A program made the translations under genes and the position numbers. Positions 46,170-57,902 of a DNA stretch of 64,000 nt are shown one piece after another. The DNA is from Trichostrongylus colubriformis (Eukaryota; Nematoda; Chromadorea; Rhabditida; Trichostrongylidae). The stretch is taken from the NCBI GenBank assembly GCA_963978905.1, contig OZ022256.1:22383743-22447742 (forward strand), written 5' to 3'. The notes below the pieces were generated by a model. It was given only the letters and a program-made list of their open reading frames with translations. It did no database searches and was not told where the DNA came from. How positions within the stretch are numbered: position 1 is the stretch's first letter; each line of letters starts with the position of its first letter.

Positions 46170-48330
46170 CCCCAGCTGACTCATATGTAATATTACTGGT
46201 ACTGACATTTGCGAGATAAGGGGGGAACAAAGAATTACTTCAACCACCTTCCGCGCGATCCATTGAATGTGATGTAATATGATGGGGACGAAATAATACC
46301 CTTACAGTGCTCCTACACTCAAGCTGTTACTCATCTAATCCAAAGGCTTAACTAATTGGCGTCGGGATTAAGAGTTGATAGACCAAGGCTAGCTATGCTG
46401 TCTCCTTGTTAATGAATATTCATGAGAGAACACTACGACTTTTCTCCACTATCGGTTGTCTCAGAGCTCTGTACCCACCTTCATTTTTGTTATCCTTTTT
46501 TTTGCGCTAAGCTTATTCCAGCAATGCGCTAAATTATTCCTCAGCCTATGTCCCACTCTTATCGCTTACCATATTTGACTCAGAAGAGGCTTGCGTTCGA
46601 GTGGAAATTAACAGTGATTCATGTTAAGCATGTTCCATTGAGGGTGGCAGTAATTGCTGGCGGTATGAGTGGTGACGTTCAGACTGAAGAATGTTGAGGT
46701 TGCGCGGCGGATCTGGTGCTGCATTACCTCTGAGAGCCGTTGTCCAACAGTTTCTTACCGCAGGCATATTCAAAGAGGTGTAAAAAAAGTTGATGGATTT
46801 TCCAAGCGATTTTTGCATGCAAAAGCGGTTGTCTATATGTAGTCTGACTATGGAGCAAAGTTCCTCTAGTGGATTCCTTTTTTTCTGTACCACCACGAAT
46901 TTTGGTCTGCACCCTTTATTCTCCTTCAACTCTTTCCATCATATTAATACGTTCATTATCTATGTCAATTGCCGAAGGATCGCTATCGTTGTCTGCCATT
47001 TCAGGAAATGATTTCAACAACAAGTGTCGCAATTCTGTTTATCTTGATATCCAGTGGAGGTGAGGACAGTTTCTGTTTTTCTCACATATTTCGATGAAAA
47101 TTTATGAAAATTTAGTTAAAGCCTTTGATCGTAAAACCCGAGTGTTTTCTTCCAATTTTGCAGATTTTGAACAGCTATTAAGATGATTAAGATAATTAGA
47201 ACCACACGATGAAAGATTATATGATTATAGGACGTTGTAGTGAAAGGGGTATCTTATGAAAAGTTGTACACCTAAGCAACCCCTCTAGGCTTAGGTAAAA
47301 TCCATAGCGGGTTCCCCCTCTCCCCCATAATTGCGAAGCACCCATGGTATGTGGTGGTAGATGACCTCTAATATTTTACATCACCAATGAGAACGGTCTT
47401 CACCGTGAAGGCGTGCTCTCGAGAAGGATCTTCATCACGTATTAACGGAAATATTAAGAAGCTATAGCACACCTTGTAGATAATTTAGAAGCTCTATGTA
47501 AGAATTAGCAAAAAATTTGCAGTCTACAAGTCAAGAACCACAGGTCGAAGTGGCCATTTAGAATGGAATATATATGGTCCAACGTATTTTTAGACGCTCA
47601 TCCCGAATCCGTAATTGAAATTAGAATAACGATTCTCTGAGCGGAGTAATGTAGGTTTTTTTTTTGAAAAATTAGTAGTATTATGTGGTAGTTTTGGAGG
47701 CCCATAGCAGGTGATTCAGACGCTCTCACGCAAAACCAAAGTGGTTTTCGTGTTCAGGGAGTCAAATTACCCCAGGTGACAAGTTTTTAGCCAATTGGAG
47801 AATTCGACCCAATTTTGGAAAATTATTGGCCTACTGTGTGGCATTCCAATCAACAAAGTAGAAGTCGTTGACCTTTGCCGAGCAAATGCTCTTATTTGGC
47901 GCTTGTTACGTACATTTTTCGTCTTGGGCATCTGTAATAGTATATCTAGGTTATCTTTGTCATGATTGATGGCTTCTTTACAGAAATTTTTGAAAAATAT
48001 TGCTTGGAACATGGCCACCCCCAAACTTCCGAAGTTGAGGTAAAAACTCAATTTGGCTAAAAATTTGCACTGTGGGTTATTCATCTCTAGAGTGCGAATA
48101 TCATATTCTTTCTGCGAAATAACGTCAAATTCGTAATCACTACGCTATGGGCGTCGAAAAAATTGGATCGCGCAGTTTTGTGCGATCTTGAAGGTAGGAA
48201 TAGTGAGGGACACAGAAAAGGAATGTAACACTTATTTCACATGACAACACTTTTGGGTATGTTCCCCAGACATAAAAGAGGATTATGAAAAGGAAAACAC
48301 CAATTCATTCAATGCTATCGATCGGACATT
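46170..48330. other. no supported gene
   Basis: Short frames only. A minus-strand frame at 46624-46929 has no recognisable domain. A CCTCTAGGCTTAGG phrase near 47283 recalls similar phrases at 23743 and 5135 and may be a small dispersed repeat. Confidence 0.3.
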
Positions 48331-48333
48331 GTA

Positions 48334-49057
48334 TAGGGTCCGCCAATAAGCGCGCTCTATCTTTGACAGCTCATGGCGGCCACATTGTTTGTGGTAGAGT
48401 TGTCAAACCTAATAGTTATTATTGAGCGTATCTTCACAAATCACCATGTACCAACTCAGCCGCGAGCAACGTGTGCAAATCATTAACTTTTTACGAAAAT
48501 CATTCAGTGGTTCGAGCAACGTTCTGGGCGCTCTGCCATTTTCGATACAGATCCATGATAACGAACTTTCTGGGCGCTCTGCCATTTTCGATACAGATCC
48601 ATGATAACGAACTTCTTCTGGCAAAATCGACAGAATGGATGTCGAGGATACGTGGTTTCAGCAGGACCGCTCTACGAGCCACACAGCGCGCGCCACAATG
48701 GATCTTCTGCACGAGCGCTTCGGAGGAAAGGTTATCTCGCGCGGAGGCGACATCAACTGGCCACCGAGATCGTGCGATCTAACCCCACTAGACTATTTCT
48801 TGTGGGTTTTCTTTAATCGCAGCTCTACGAAAACCAACCACGAAACACTGATGACCTCAAAGTCAACATGCGCCAAGCCATCGATAAATCGTATGCGCGC
48901 CACCAAGCGAAGCCGAGATGGCCATTTGAACGATGTTATTTCCCATACATAATGCCTTCGAATACTCTTTCAAACAAAAAATGAAATTCATTTATACCTC
49001 TCACACAACTTGCTTCATTTTATTTCAAAGATCGAGCGCGCTTATTGGCGGACCCTA
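48334..49057 (+). mobile_element. deletion-derivative mariner with 33-bp TIRs
   Basis: TAGGGTCCGCCAATAAGCGC at 48334 has an inverted partner ending at 49057, both flanked by TA. Inside, the transposase N-terminus (LSREQRVQIINFLRKS) is followed after a large deletion by the C-terminal third: DTWFQQDRSTSHTARATMDL, GGDINWPPRSCDLTPLDYFL. A 46-bp segment is duplicated in tandem at 48524-48615. It could be moved only by an enzyme supplied elsewhere. Confidence 0.8.
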
Positions 49058-49566
49058 TATTTGCGAAAAGTTCTTACCACCTATACATGGCTGATGCCAA
49101 GAAGACCGTCAAAATGAGGTGATATCAAGGTAGAAGTGTCTTCTGCAGTCAATAGAAAATGTTCAACAAGTTGCAAAGGAAAGTTCTCACCCAGTATCCG
49201 AACCATGTTCTCCTGTCTATGGATCGGCACCCTTACCTCTCCGCCGGGCGGCTACTGACAGATCACTCGCCTGCGGTGTATTCAAGCCGACATTCGTCGA
49301 AAAACGCCCTTGTAACTCTGCTCAGAGAATCGTTCTACAAAACTGAAATGCAGATTCGAGATCAGCGTGCGAAACTACACCGGACTAGATGTATCCCATT
49401 ATGAATGGCCACTTCGATTTTGGGTCCTTGTCCTGTTAGTTTGACCTACATGTTTCCTCATCTCGGAAATCCAGACTAGATCAAGGGGGGCTTTGTGAAG
49501 TTTCCCGCGGAGGATTTTGTGACATTCTACTAAGCACACCATAAGTGGCCTCAGCTGTAAATTCAG

Positions 49567-49729
49567 GTGCATCACAGATGTTGAAACGCGAAGTCGACTT
49601 ATTGGACATGTTGCGCACTCCTCTAATGCTCAGCTTCAATCGAGATAGTGTATTTGTACCGGTATGTCTTTTTTTTTTGCAAAATTTCTGCCATGGTGAT
49701 TTGCACAGCGCCAGAATAGCCTATATTAG
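49567..49729 (+). pseudogene. paralogue fragment of the secreted-peptide gene
   Basis: An exon at 49567-49661 follows ATTCAG and ends at GTATGT in phase 0, exactly like exon 2 of the gene at 3579-5784. Its translation keeps KR, LLDM, TPL and a final VP (MLKREVDLLDMLRTPLML, then VFVP). A possible next exon begins after TTGCACAG at 49709 and reads RQNSLY before TAG, against ENQLYYL in the intact gene. No signal-peptide exon was found upstream, where a mariner lies 500 bp away. It could be a pseudogene or a gene whose first exon I missed. Confidence 0.5.
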
Positions 49730-50589
49730 CACGGTTGACGGCAATTATTCAGTACGTCCTTAACCATAGATGGCCGTAAAAAAAGGAATTACTCGTATGA
49801 ATTTTTACATATACAGGCTATTCTATGAAGCATCCTTGATGACCGCTGAGCTACTCTTCCGGGTTTCATTTGCAATGCAATGAAATTCTTTGAAATGCAA
49901 CGAATTGAAGAGCATTAATGAAATTTTTGCTCTTTTTTCTCCTGAAAACGCTTTTAAATTAGTTCGCGTAATGCATTAAAATGCTTCTTTCGCGAGACCA
50001 TGACTAAACAATGTTGCCTCGTTATATAAGTGAAAGCCAGTGGCATATGGCTGAAGGCTAATCCCACAGCTGTCGTGAGTAGGTCTACAGGGGGTGCCAA
50101 AAAAAGTAATTTTGTCTCCTCCACTTTCACCCCACTTTAGGCGAAGTACAGCAACTCTGTTGAGGTATTTTTATCCCCAGATTCAAGAGCAGACCTCACT
50201 CTATCACTATACTCCGTGGCAGCCTTCTGCACGAGCAGTAACGGGAGTGAGGAAATAGTGAACAAGATGTGTCACCTCAACTGGGCAAAATCCGAAATTT
50301 CGTCGCCTTCGTTCACCACCTTGCTGAGGTCCGTTTACTCTGGGTACCTAAGGGGATTCATATTGGGTGGTGTTCTTTAACATTCCGTTTTTTTCGGGTT
50401 CCCAGCGCCCTTCGTTTCCAAGAGCAAAACGTGCCCTTACCTCTGAAACCCCCCCCCCCCCTCCCGGAGGCGGATTTGAGGCATGAAAATGATACTTCGG
50501 ATCATAGCAGCCTTGTCTATGCCGCAGGGACTCTGTGACTTCCACGAACCGAAGGGCCGATCCTCAGAAAGCTTCCTACGGAAGACCTA

Positions 50590-50830
50590 CCACGGGCTTC
50601 CTCGGATAACTATCCAAGTCCCACCGTTTTTGCGCTGCCATGGTGGGCCATGACGACGCTACACTTGCCAGAGCCAGTCCGAGCACAATTTTGCTGAGTT
50701 GATCAATAAGAGAGCTCAAGCAGGCGTGGTCGGAGTAGGATCGAACAGGTATATATAGTAGGCAGGGTCGAGCGTGGCGTCGAGGAGAATTTTCAGGAAG
50801 TGCGACCCTCAAAATGGGCCTCCATACGAA
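50590..50830. repeat. GC-rich dispersed repeat, copy 2, with TATA-like box
   Basis: The first 100 bp match 26-115. Further on AGGTATATATAGTAGGC resembles a TATA box. The repeat may be a retroelement promoter or LTR remnant; no partner LTR was found. Confidence 0.35.
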
Positions 50831-50839
50831 CCCCCGCCC

Positions 50840-53770
50840 CCTCTTTGAGTTCCGCTACTCCTGAGGTTTCTACCCAGCCAATGCGAGCCAATGCACCAAG
50901 GAAATTATGAGCCTATGGTCAAAAAAAAAAAAACAAAGAGGCCAAACTTCTGACAAAATATGAGAAGTGAGAACCTGACAAAGCTCAGTACTCTTATGCA
51001 AAACAAGGGCGTCTAAGAGAAATAACAACCTTACAAAATTGAGGTCATAAATTCCGAAACGATAGCCTCGCCTACCATGTGTAATGTGCTCGTCCTCTGC
51101 TGACAAAGGAAAAGATTTGAAACTTATGCAAATTATGCGACAGGGAAGCAGTATGAAAAAACAAGAATAGAAAGTCGGAAACTAAACAGGAGCCATGTAG
51201 TGCGCTCCACTGCGTCCCGTCTGATGGCCGCGTTCGCTGTTGCGGTAGCGACGCGGCGATCAAATGGGGCGCAGCATCTTCTCCATGCTACAGTTGGACA
51301 TTTTTGAATAGTTGAAACTTCACTTAGACTCCATCTATCAAAGTATTGTGAGCTGTTCTCTCAATAACTCCCTTTGACCAATCTATTTGCCGCTTGGCTT
51401 CCGTTTCCCATATGGTTGCGCAGTTCTCGATAAAGTGAATCGAGTCGAGGAAAATTTCGAAAAATTTCGTGTTCCACTTTAAATGTTCATGACTTCCTTC
51501 GAACTTAACCATAGGAGTGCGTACTTGTTGTCCGGGATCTGTGAGGTTACCGCTTCCTGAATACTGCTTGAACTATTCAATATCTTCGGAAAGAAAGAAG
51601 TCATTTCGAGGAAAGCCACTCTAGGAAAATTTTCTTTTAGTCGAAGTCGCGAGATCTTCTCGCGAATCTTTCAAAAAAAATTATCCATTGTGTCTATTAC
51701 GCCTCCAGTCCACCTCGTGTTTTGTCGTCGATCACCGCTCTTTCCTTACACCTGTTGATACAGTACTGTTGTTGTAGCATCTTCATTTTTTGTTAAAACA
51801 TAAAAACCTGCTACCTGATTCAGAGAAAAATTGATTTACCTCTAAACAAGACTCGCAGATGTCGAATGTCACATCGCGCGGAAATGGCCATGGTTTCGTG
51901 CAATCTTCAATTATTTCAAGTAGGATTCTGCAGGGTGCGAAAACGGAAGGAGATATAAAGCCTTGCTGCGCCTTTCAGTAGAAATAGCACAACATTTTGA
52001 AAGTTTCACTTGGCTTCTGTTTCTTTCTTTCCTCAATTTTGGCTAATCAATCCATGGAAGATCAGATGCTCGGAGAATCAGCATTTTTTTTGTTGCTTCC
52101 TCAATGTTGAGTGCTTCAGTGTGTTCGATTGCTGTCATTTTGCCGAAAGTTGGAGCAGTATCTTCAAGACAAATGAAGAGAAAAATTCTACTGTGGTTTT
52201 AGCTGGAATTTTGGTGCTGCACCCCAGAGCGCGAGCTACACTTTTTACTTGAGAATTTTTACGAACCACTTTGTAAACAGTTTTGGGCAATACAGGTGTA
52301 TCATTATGAAGAGCACTGTATAGCTTAGATGAGTACCGCTTCCAATAGAAAGACAATTTCAATGGCACTGAAGAACATAAAATAACTGAGAATTATGGCT
52401 TTACACAAAACTCAATGTACTTTTTTTAGCAACGCAACCGACAGAATGAGCTCGTCTCCCGCTTGTTGCGCTTGCCTACAGCGCGACGGATGGTCCAATC
52501 ACAGTCCGATTGACATCTCTGTGATGTCATCAGTACGATCACGTTCTGTTACCGAACTGAATAATATTTGAATTTAGTCAGCCTTTGTATGTGATAATGT
52601 TTGAGAAGTTTCGGGAACATGTCTTTGATGATCTCCGTTTACATGACTGATAAATGCTGACCACGTTAATGATGCAATTTTCAGATATATTTTTCCTGAT
52701 AAAGAACGGTTATTCATCACAGTCAGTACGTTAGCTACTACAGGGTAATGTTTTTCCTCCCGTTGCCGGAAAATAAGATGAGCTTCGATTGCTATAAAAG
52801 TTATTGTACAAAAACCTAAAATGGCTAGAGATTAGAATGCAATTCACCTGTAGAAATATGAAAATTTTGATTATCTAGATAAAAAGCACTGAGCTGCCAA
52901 AAATTGAGCCTGATATTTTGAAAGCACTTCTCAATATGATTGAATGTCTGTTGTCGCGTTCGAACCAAGGCTCGTTAGTGGGGTGTTTGAAAAGCAAGAG
53001 AAACTGGTAAAACGAGGGCTTCTATTCGATACTTGTTCGAAAAGGGTACGAAGACAATTGAAGAAATTGATATTTGAAATATATAACACATGATGGTATA
53101 AGTTCCATCTTCATTGTTGAAGCTCCTACATCATGGGAACTTTTTCAATGTGTTTTAATGAGGTAAACCTTCTATGCCCGAGCACCAATTTTGGATGGAG
53201 CGTGAGCCATACTCCCCTCACCACTCTGGCTTGAGCCACTATGAAGGCTCAGCCTCTACAGTTGAGGATCGGCTAGTAAGCTTTTGCTTTAGGAAGCCGT
53301 GTAACCTGCTTCAGACCGATTGATCCTGAATTATCTACTTGCACACTTTCTTGACAGGACTTATAGCACGAATCATATTCGCTCAGTCAACATTTGAGAC
53401 GTCAAAACAAATTTGTTAAGTATACGTATTACAGACAACCTCGTAAATAGTTTTGTTGTCGGCTTCAATTCGGAGTAATGGCATGTTTTCAGTGAGACTT
53501 TGCCACTCGACCGGTGATTTATACAAGCTTTACGTGGCTACACAAATTTAAAGAAAGGCGATCGAAAGAAGGGTTGTTACATTTCACATATCCCCTCATA
53601 GCTGGTATGAAGTACGTGTAAAACTCACGAGCCAAGAGTATCTTCAAGAAATAGCATTCGATACCACAGTTGGAATGTTTTGCAGAATCTTTTTCGAGTA
53701 GAGCGGAGTCGTTTGAGTTAAGAAACCCTCAGGTTAATTTTTTTTATCCGTTTTTGCTTACTTAGCATTT
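50840..53770. other. no supported gene
   Basis: A minus-strand frame at 52135-52368 follows an acceptor-like TGTTCTTCAG and could be a terminal exon (basic, KTVYKVVRKNSQVKSVARAL), but nothing else supports it. The rest is unremarkable. Confidence 0.25.
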
Positions 53771-53773
53771 CAG

Positions 53774-54072
53774 AAATTTCGAAATCGAAGAAGGAAGGTA
53801 AAAGAGACCGAGGACTCTCCTTAGTTCAAATCCAGGAAGCCGAATTAATTGCGAAATTGCGAGACCATAAACTGCTGCAGTTCGCTCACGTGGACAGATT
53901 TCAGCAAATACATAAGCACTGCAGAGCAAGGTGGAGGAGCTTGTTGATTTCAAGCGATTCATTTTGTCAAAAGGCGAGAATGGCGAAACGCTGGAAGCAA
54001 ATGCGGAAAGTAATAGAGGTCATCCTGACAGAAGCGAAGAAGGTTGAGACGGTTCTGCTGAGTCTGAAGTAG
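53774..54072 (+). CDS. possible terminal exon, basic helical protein, unrecognised
   Basis: After the acceptor-like CTTAGCATTTCAG a frame stays open for 98 codons to TAG 54070-54072. It starts with a lysine-rich patch (SKSKKEGKRDRG), then a likely helix (LVQIQEAELIAKLRDHKLLQF) and a basic tail (KRWKQMRKVIEVILTEAKK). Composition is protein-like, but no start exon or domain was recognised, and it could be part of a retroelement. Start phase is inferred from the acceptor only. Confidence 0.3.
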
Positions 54073-54507
54073 CCCCACAAAAACTTCAACACGACTGAGA
54101 TATTCAATGAATCAGAATGTCGAAAGACGGGGTGGGAGAACGCGAATAAATGGCTGATGTGATCTTGAACGCGCTAAGAACGACGACATCGAATGGCGCA
54201 GGCAAGATGAAAGCCAAGAACTGATAAGTCAAGACTACCGGAGGAGTACCTCGACTAAGATAACATGAGGAACTCTGGCTAGATATTATGAGAAGCACAA
54301 TAGATAAAAATAAAAATAAGTTTTGGCTGTGGATCGAGAAAAGATCCGGTGTTATCTTTGCGTAAACAAGCAGGAATACGAAGCTGCCGTTGTTAGCTAC
54401 TTAAAAGACACGGAGAACTGGAGGAAAAGTGTCGAGTTTTCTTGTCCCACCAACGATTTTTCATAATCTTTTCCTGATTCTTTATTATAAGAATAATGCA
54501 CAGAAAG

Positions 54508-55415
54508 ATGAGTTCGTCCAGCTCTATAAGATGGTACAGCAAGTTTTTGGTTTTCTTAAATTCGGTACTAGGTCATTTTTTCACATTCTGGGAAGTTGGA
54601 GGGAAGATTCCTCGAAATTTGATGGAATGGCAGCGAAGTCTTCTCACATCCCTGACCTAAGTTCACAGCTGTGTAGGAATTTCAGAGTTTCACTCATTTC
54701 AGACGAACCCCTGTTCCTTGGTGTGGCCCTAAACATCGCCTCCGTGTACACATTGTTGAAAGAACCAATTCTTAACTCATTTTCAGGCGCAGATTCCCCA
54801 ATGAAATGTATGCTGTTCGATTCCTCAGGAAAAGTGTTATCGAACGATATGGAAAACCTCGGTGGCGATAAATTTGTAATTTTCCTCATTTCCAGCCTTT
54901 TTGACAAAAAGAAAAGGCTGGAAATGAGGAAAATTACTAATTTATCACCACCAAGGTATTTCTATATTTTCTATATCATTCTATAGCATTCTTTCCGGGG
55001 AAACGAACAGCGTACATTTCATTGGGGAATATGCGCCTGAATATGAATCAAGAGATGGTTCTTTCAACAGTGTGTACACGGAGGGATGTTTAGGGTCACA
55101 CTAAGGAACAGAGGCTTGTCTGAAATGACGGAATCTTCGAAATTTCTACACAGTTGTGAACTCAGATCCGGGCTGTGAGGAGACTCCACCGTCATTCCAT
55201 CAAATTCCATAGAAATTTTCCCTCCAACATTCCAGAATGTGGAAAAATGACCTTGTACCGAGTTCGAGAAAATCAAAAAAACTTGTGGTATCATCTTATA
55301 GAGCTCGACGAGCTAACTCCGAAAATTTATACGGATCTAGTGAAAAAATCAATATCAGTCGATTTATGGCGAAAAAACGATCAAAAAAACGCGTTTTTGT
55401 GCGGTTTTCAACACA
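54508..55415. mobile_element. palindromic element, 5'-truncated relative of the 57.9-kb palindrome
   Basis: The two halves fold back around 54909 (CCAGCCTTTTTGACAAAAAG and its mirror AAAAGGCTGG). Shared blocks with 57903-59453 include AAATGTATGCTGTTCGATTC (against AAATGTGTGCCGTTCGATTC), CTAAACATCGCCTCCGTGTA and AGCTCTATAAGA/TCTTATAGAGCT. The right arm reaches the AAAACGCGTTTTTG region, but the left arm stops short and no TA-flanked end was found. An apparent 185-codon frame is a by-product of the palindrome. Confidence 0.65.
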
Positions 55416-55429
55416 CCTACGGCACTGAC

Positions 55430-57055
55430 CGTACATCAACATGCGCCACTGATCAATACTGACTGAAATGACCGATCTTGCATCATATATGCGCGTCCCA
55501 TATTATTGTAGCTGGCTTTGTACTGATACATTTGCGTCTATACCAAAATAATATAAGAATGACTGCGATAGCTTTGCAAAGCGTATCGTTAACGGAGGCT
55601 GAACGGATTCCACATCCGAAAAAAGAGCGTTCAATGCTGTGAACGTCTAAGTAGGAAATAGGCATTGCAAATGCCACAAAAATGAACAATTGCTTGTGTG
55701 GCTATATTGTGAAGCCTTGAAAGTGAAAGGAATTTCCTTTGACATTTCTTTGCTGGAATACCTAATGGTCACGTGAACTATCATAGGAGTTGAGACGAGC
55801 ACCAGTACGAATTGATTTTCTTCTTTCTATATATAGCTAAGTCAAAGGAGCCTTATCCTGAGCATTAGTCATGATTTTCAGAGATTAGGAAGTCGCATGC
55901 AATTTTTTCGATTTTCCTTGAGTGTTTTTCTCTAGAAAGCAAAGCCTGTTACATACTTTTGAAGGTCGAAGTGTTCATGGTTCCATTCGTTTTCTTTTCT
56001 CTACAGCTGAAGAACAGGTGAGATCTCATCGACACCCTCAGCAGGAGTGGAGCCATACTCAAGTTGATACGTAACACAATTCTATTTAGGCCTTCTATGG
56101 ATCAGTAGTTTTCTCCTTTGCTTTTGCACTGTCTCGTTGTGCACTGTACAGGAGTTAGATCGAAATGTAATTTGTCATCTTCTGTAAAGCATTCACTATC
56201 ATGTAACCACCGAAACCTTATGAGAGTGTGTGATGAATTTCAATACACAGATGAAATTACAAGATCTTCGAAAAAGAGGTTCAAATTTGGTTGTTGTGCT
56301 AACGCCAACTGAATACAATTATACAACAAGTTCTTTAGATTGAATGTTAGAAAAGAAGGACATCACAGTGTTAAATCAAATTTAAAAGTATTATTCAAGT
56401 ACACAAAAATAGACAGGCAGATAGAAAATGGCATCCTTGTGGAAACTCATTCTCCAATCCCGAAAAATATATTTTGTATAAACTCCCCTCGTACAAAAAC
56501 AAGTAATGTACTGATGGCAAGAAGGACTCAAACCTGCTGGCTTCGAGTGCTGTGAAGGAATCGTCCACTGAATTTCATGAATTTGATTTCTTTTCAAATC
56601 ACTTTTTTGAATATAGCACATAGAACAGATACACGAAAAAACAGGTCTTTATTGCACAGCAGAAATCAAAAAAGTGGAAGAAAAACAAGTCGGTTGAATT
56701 CCTGGCACGGCATTTGAACGCGCCACCTGCCAGACCGCAGTTCATATTTTCGCGCCCCATATCGAGTTGCTTCTCACTCTGCGTCCGGGTGTATCTAGGT
56801 TGGGTTACAGGAATCTAGGCCTCGGCCTGCGATAGCCTGTGGGACTTGCCCTGTGACATAAATTACTCAGGCAATTTGTTCATGTACATCCTACCCTCCT
56901 TGCACGTTGCACGTTTGTTCGCTGTATTGATCAGTGATGGTGATATAAAAGATGTGTATGATGATTTAAGGGATGTGCATGGTAATCGCGTGACCTAATG
57001 GCCCTACTGACCGTGTGTCCCAACCGTCACCCCTCTGCGTCCACTTCCCGACTGT
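55430..57055. other. no supported gene
   Basis: Nothing recognisable apart from short unsupported frames. Confidence 0.3.
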
Positions 57056-57059
57056 CTCT

Positions 57060-57265
57060 TTTTCCGCTCAGCTCTCCAGTGTCTAAACCCATTCGGATGC
57101 CCCATCCCGTCGCCCGTCACTTAGGAGAGTTCTATCTCAATTGGATCTTGTGTGTGCGCGTGGAACTTTGCATGCTGTCCTCAGTAAACAAATATAGCAC
57201 AAGTATGTGCGTAACGAAAGAACTTAAATTTTCGTGGACGATTCCTTCAATCGATTCGACCATGA
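57060..57265. repeat. fragment of MITE family F1
   Basis: GCGCGTGGAACTTTGCATG and TTTTCGTGGACGATTCCTTCAA match the right half and end of the 4.6- and 23.2-kb copies. The opposite arm is absent. Confidence 0.45.
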
Positions 57266-57902
57266 AAAAATTCTGGATATCAGTTGTGGCGATGTAGACT
57301 CGGTGTCGCTTCAGCATGCCTGCCAGTTATTCGCCGTCTCGCCAAGTTTCGGAAAGGTCGGAACAGTCCGGACGAGTAATGTTTCGCCATGTGACAAACT
57401 GAATGAATCTATGCATATGTGTCTTCTCTAACATTTTTTCTCAACTCCCCAGATGCAGAAATGTGTTGGAGAAATGCTTAGTGCTCAGATAGAGCGAGTA
57501 CAAAGGGTCTGTATACCTACACACTTCTACTACACAGTGAACATCATCAGAATGAGAGACACTGATGATTCTGATGGAACATAGAATTCGCGCTAAACGA
57601 ATGCTGACTTTGTACTTTGTTAATGACGCTCCCCAAATACAACTTTCCAGCCACAGCGGTATGTCAAATGATAGTGCACCATTTCGTCAACTCCAAGATC
57701 GGGTGGGGACTGTGGAGGAATGGTGAAAAACTTTTGATCAAGTAATTTCCTATGAACCTTTTATGTAGGATCATGAAATGCTTCATAATTTCACATTTGC
57801 ACGCCCAATAAACAAACGAGGTTATCACATTGGTTGGGAGCATGGCCCAAAAACTTAGGGTAGACTGGAGTCACTAAGCTATGTTGCAGTGCCTATGACG
57901 TA

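Noticed and set aside
54429..54986. 185-codon open frame
   Set aside because: It crosses the centre of a palindromic element; its start and end are mirror images in sequence and composition is not protein-like.
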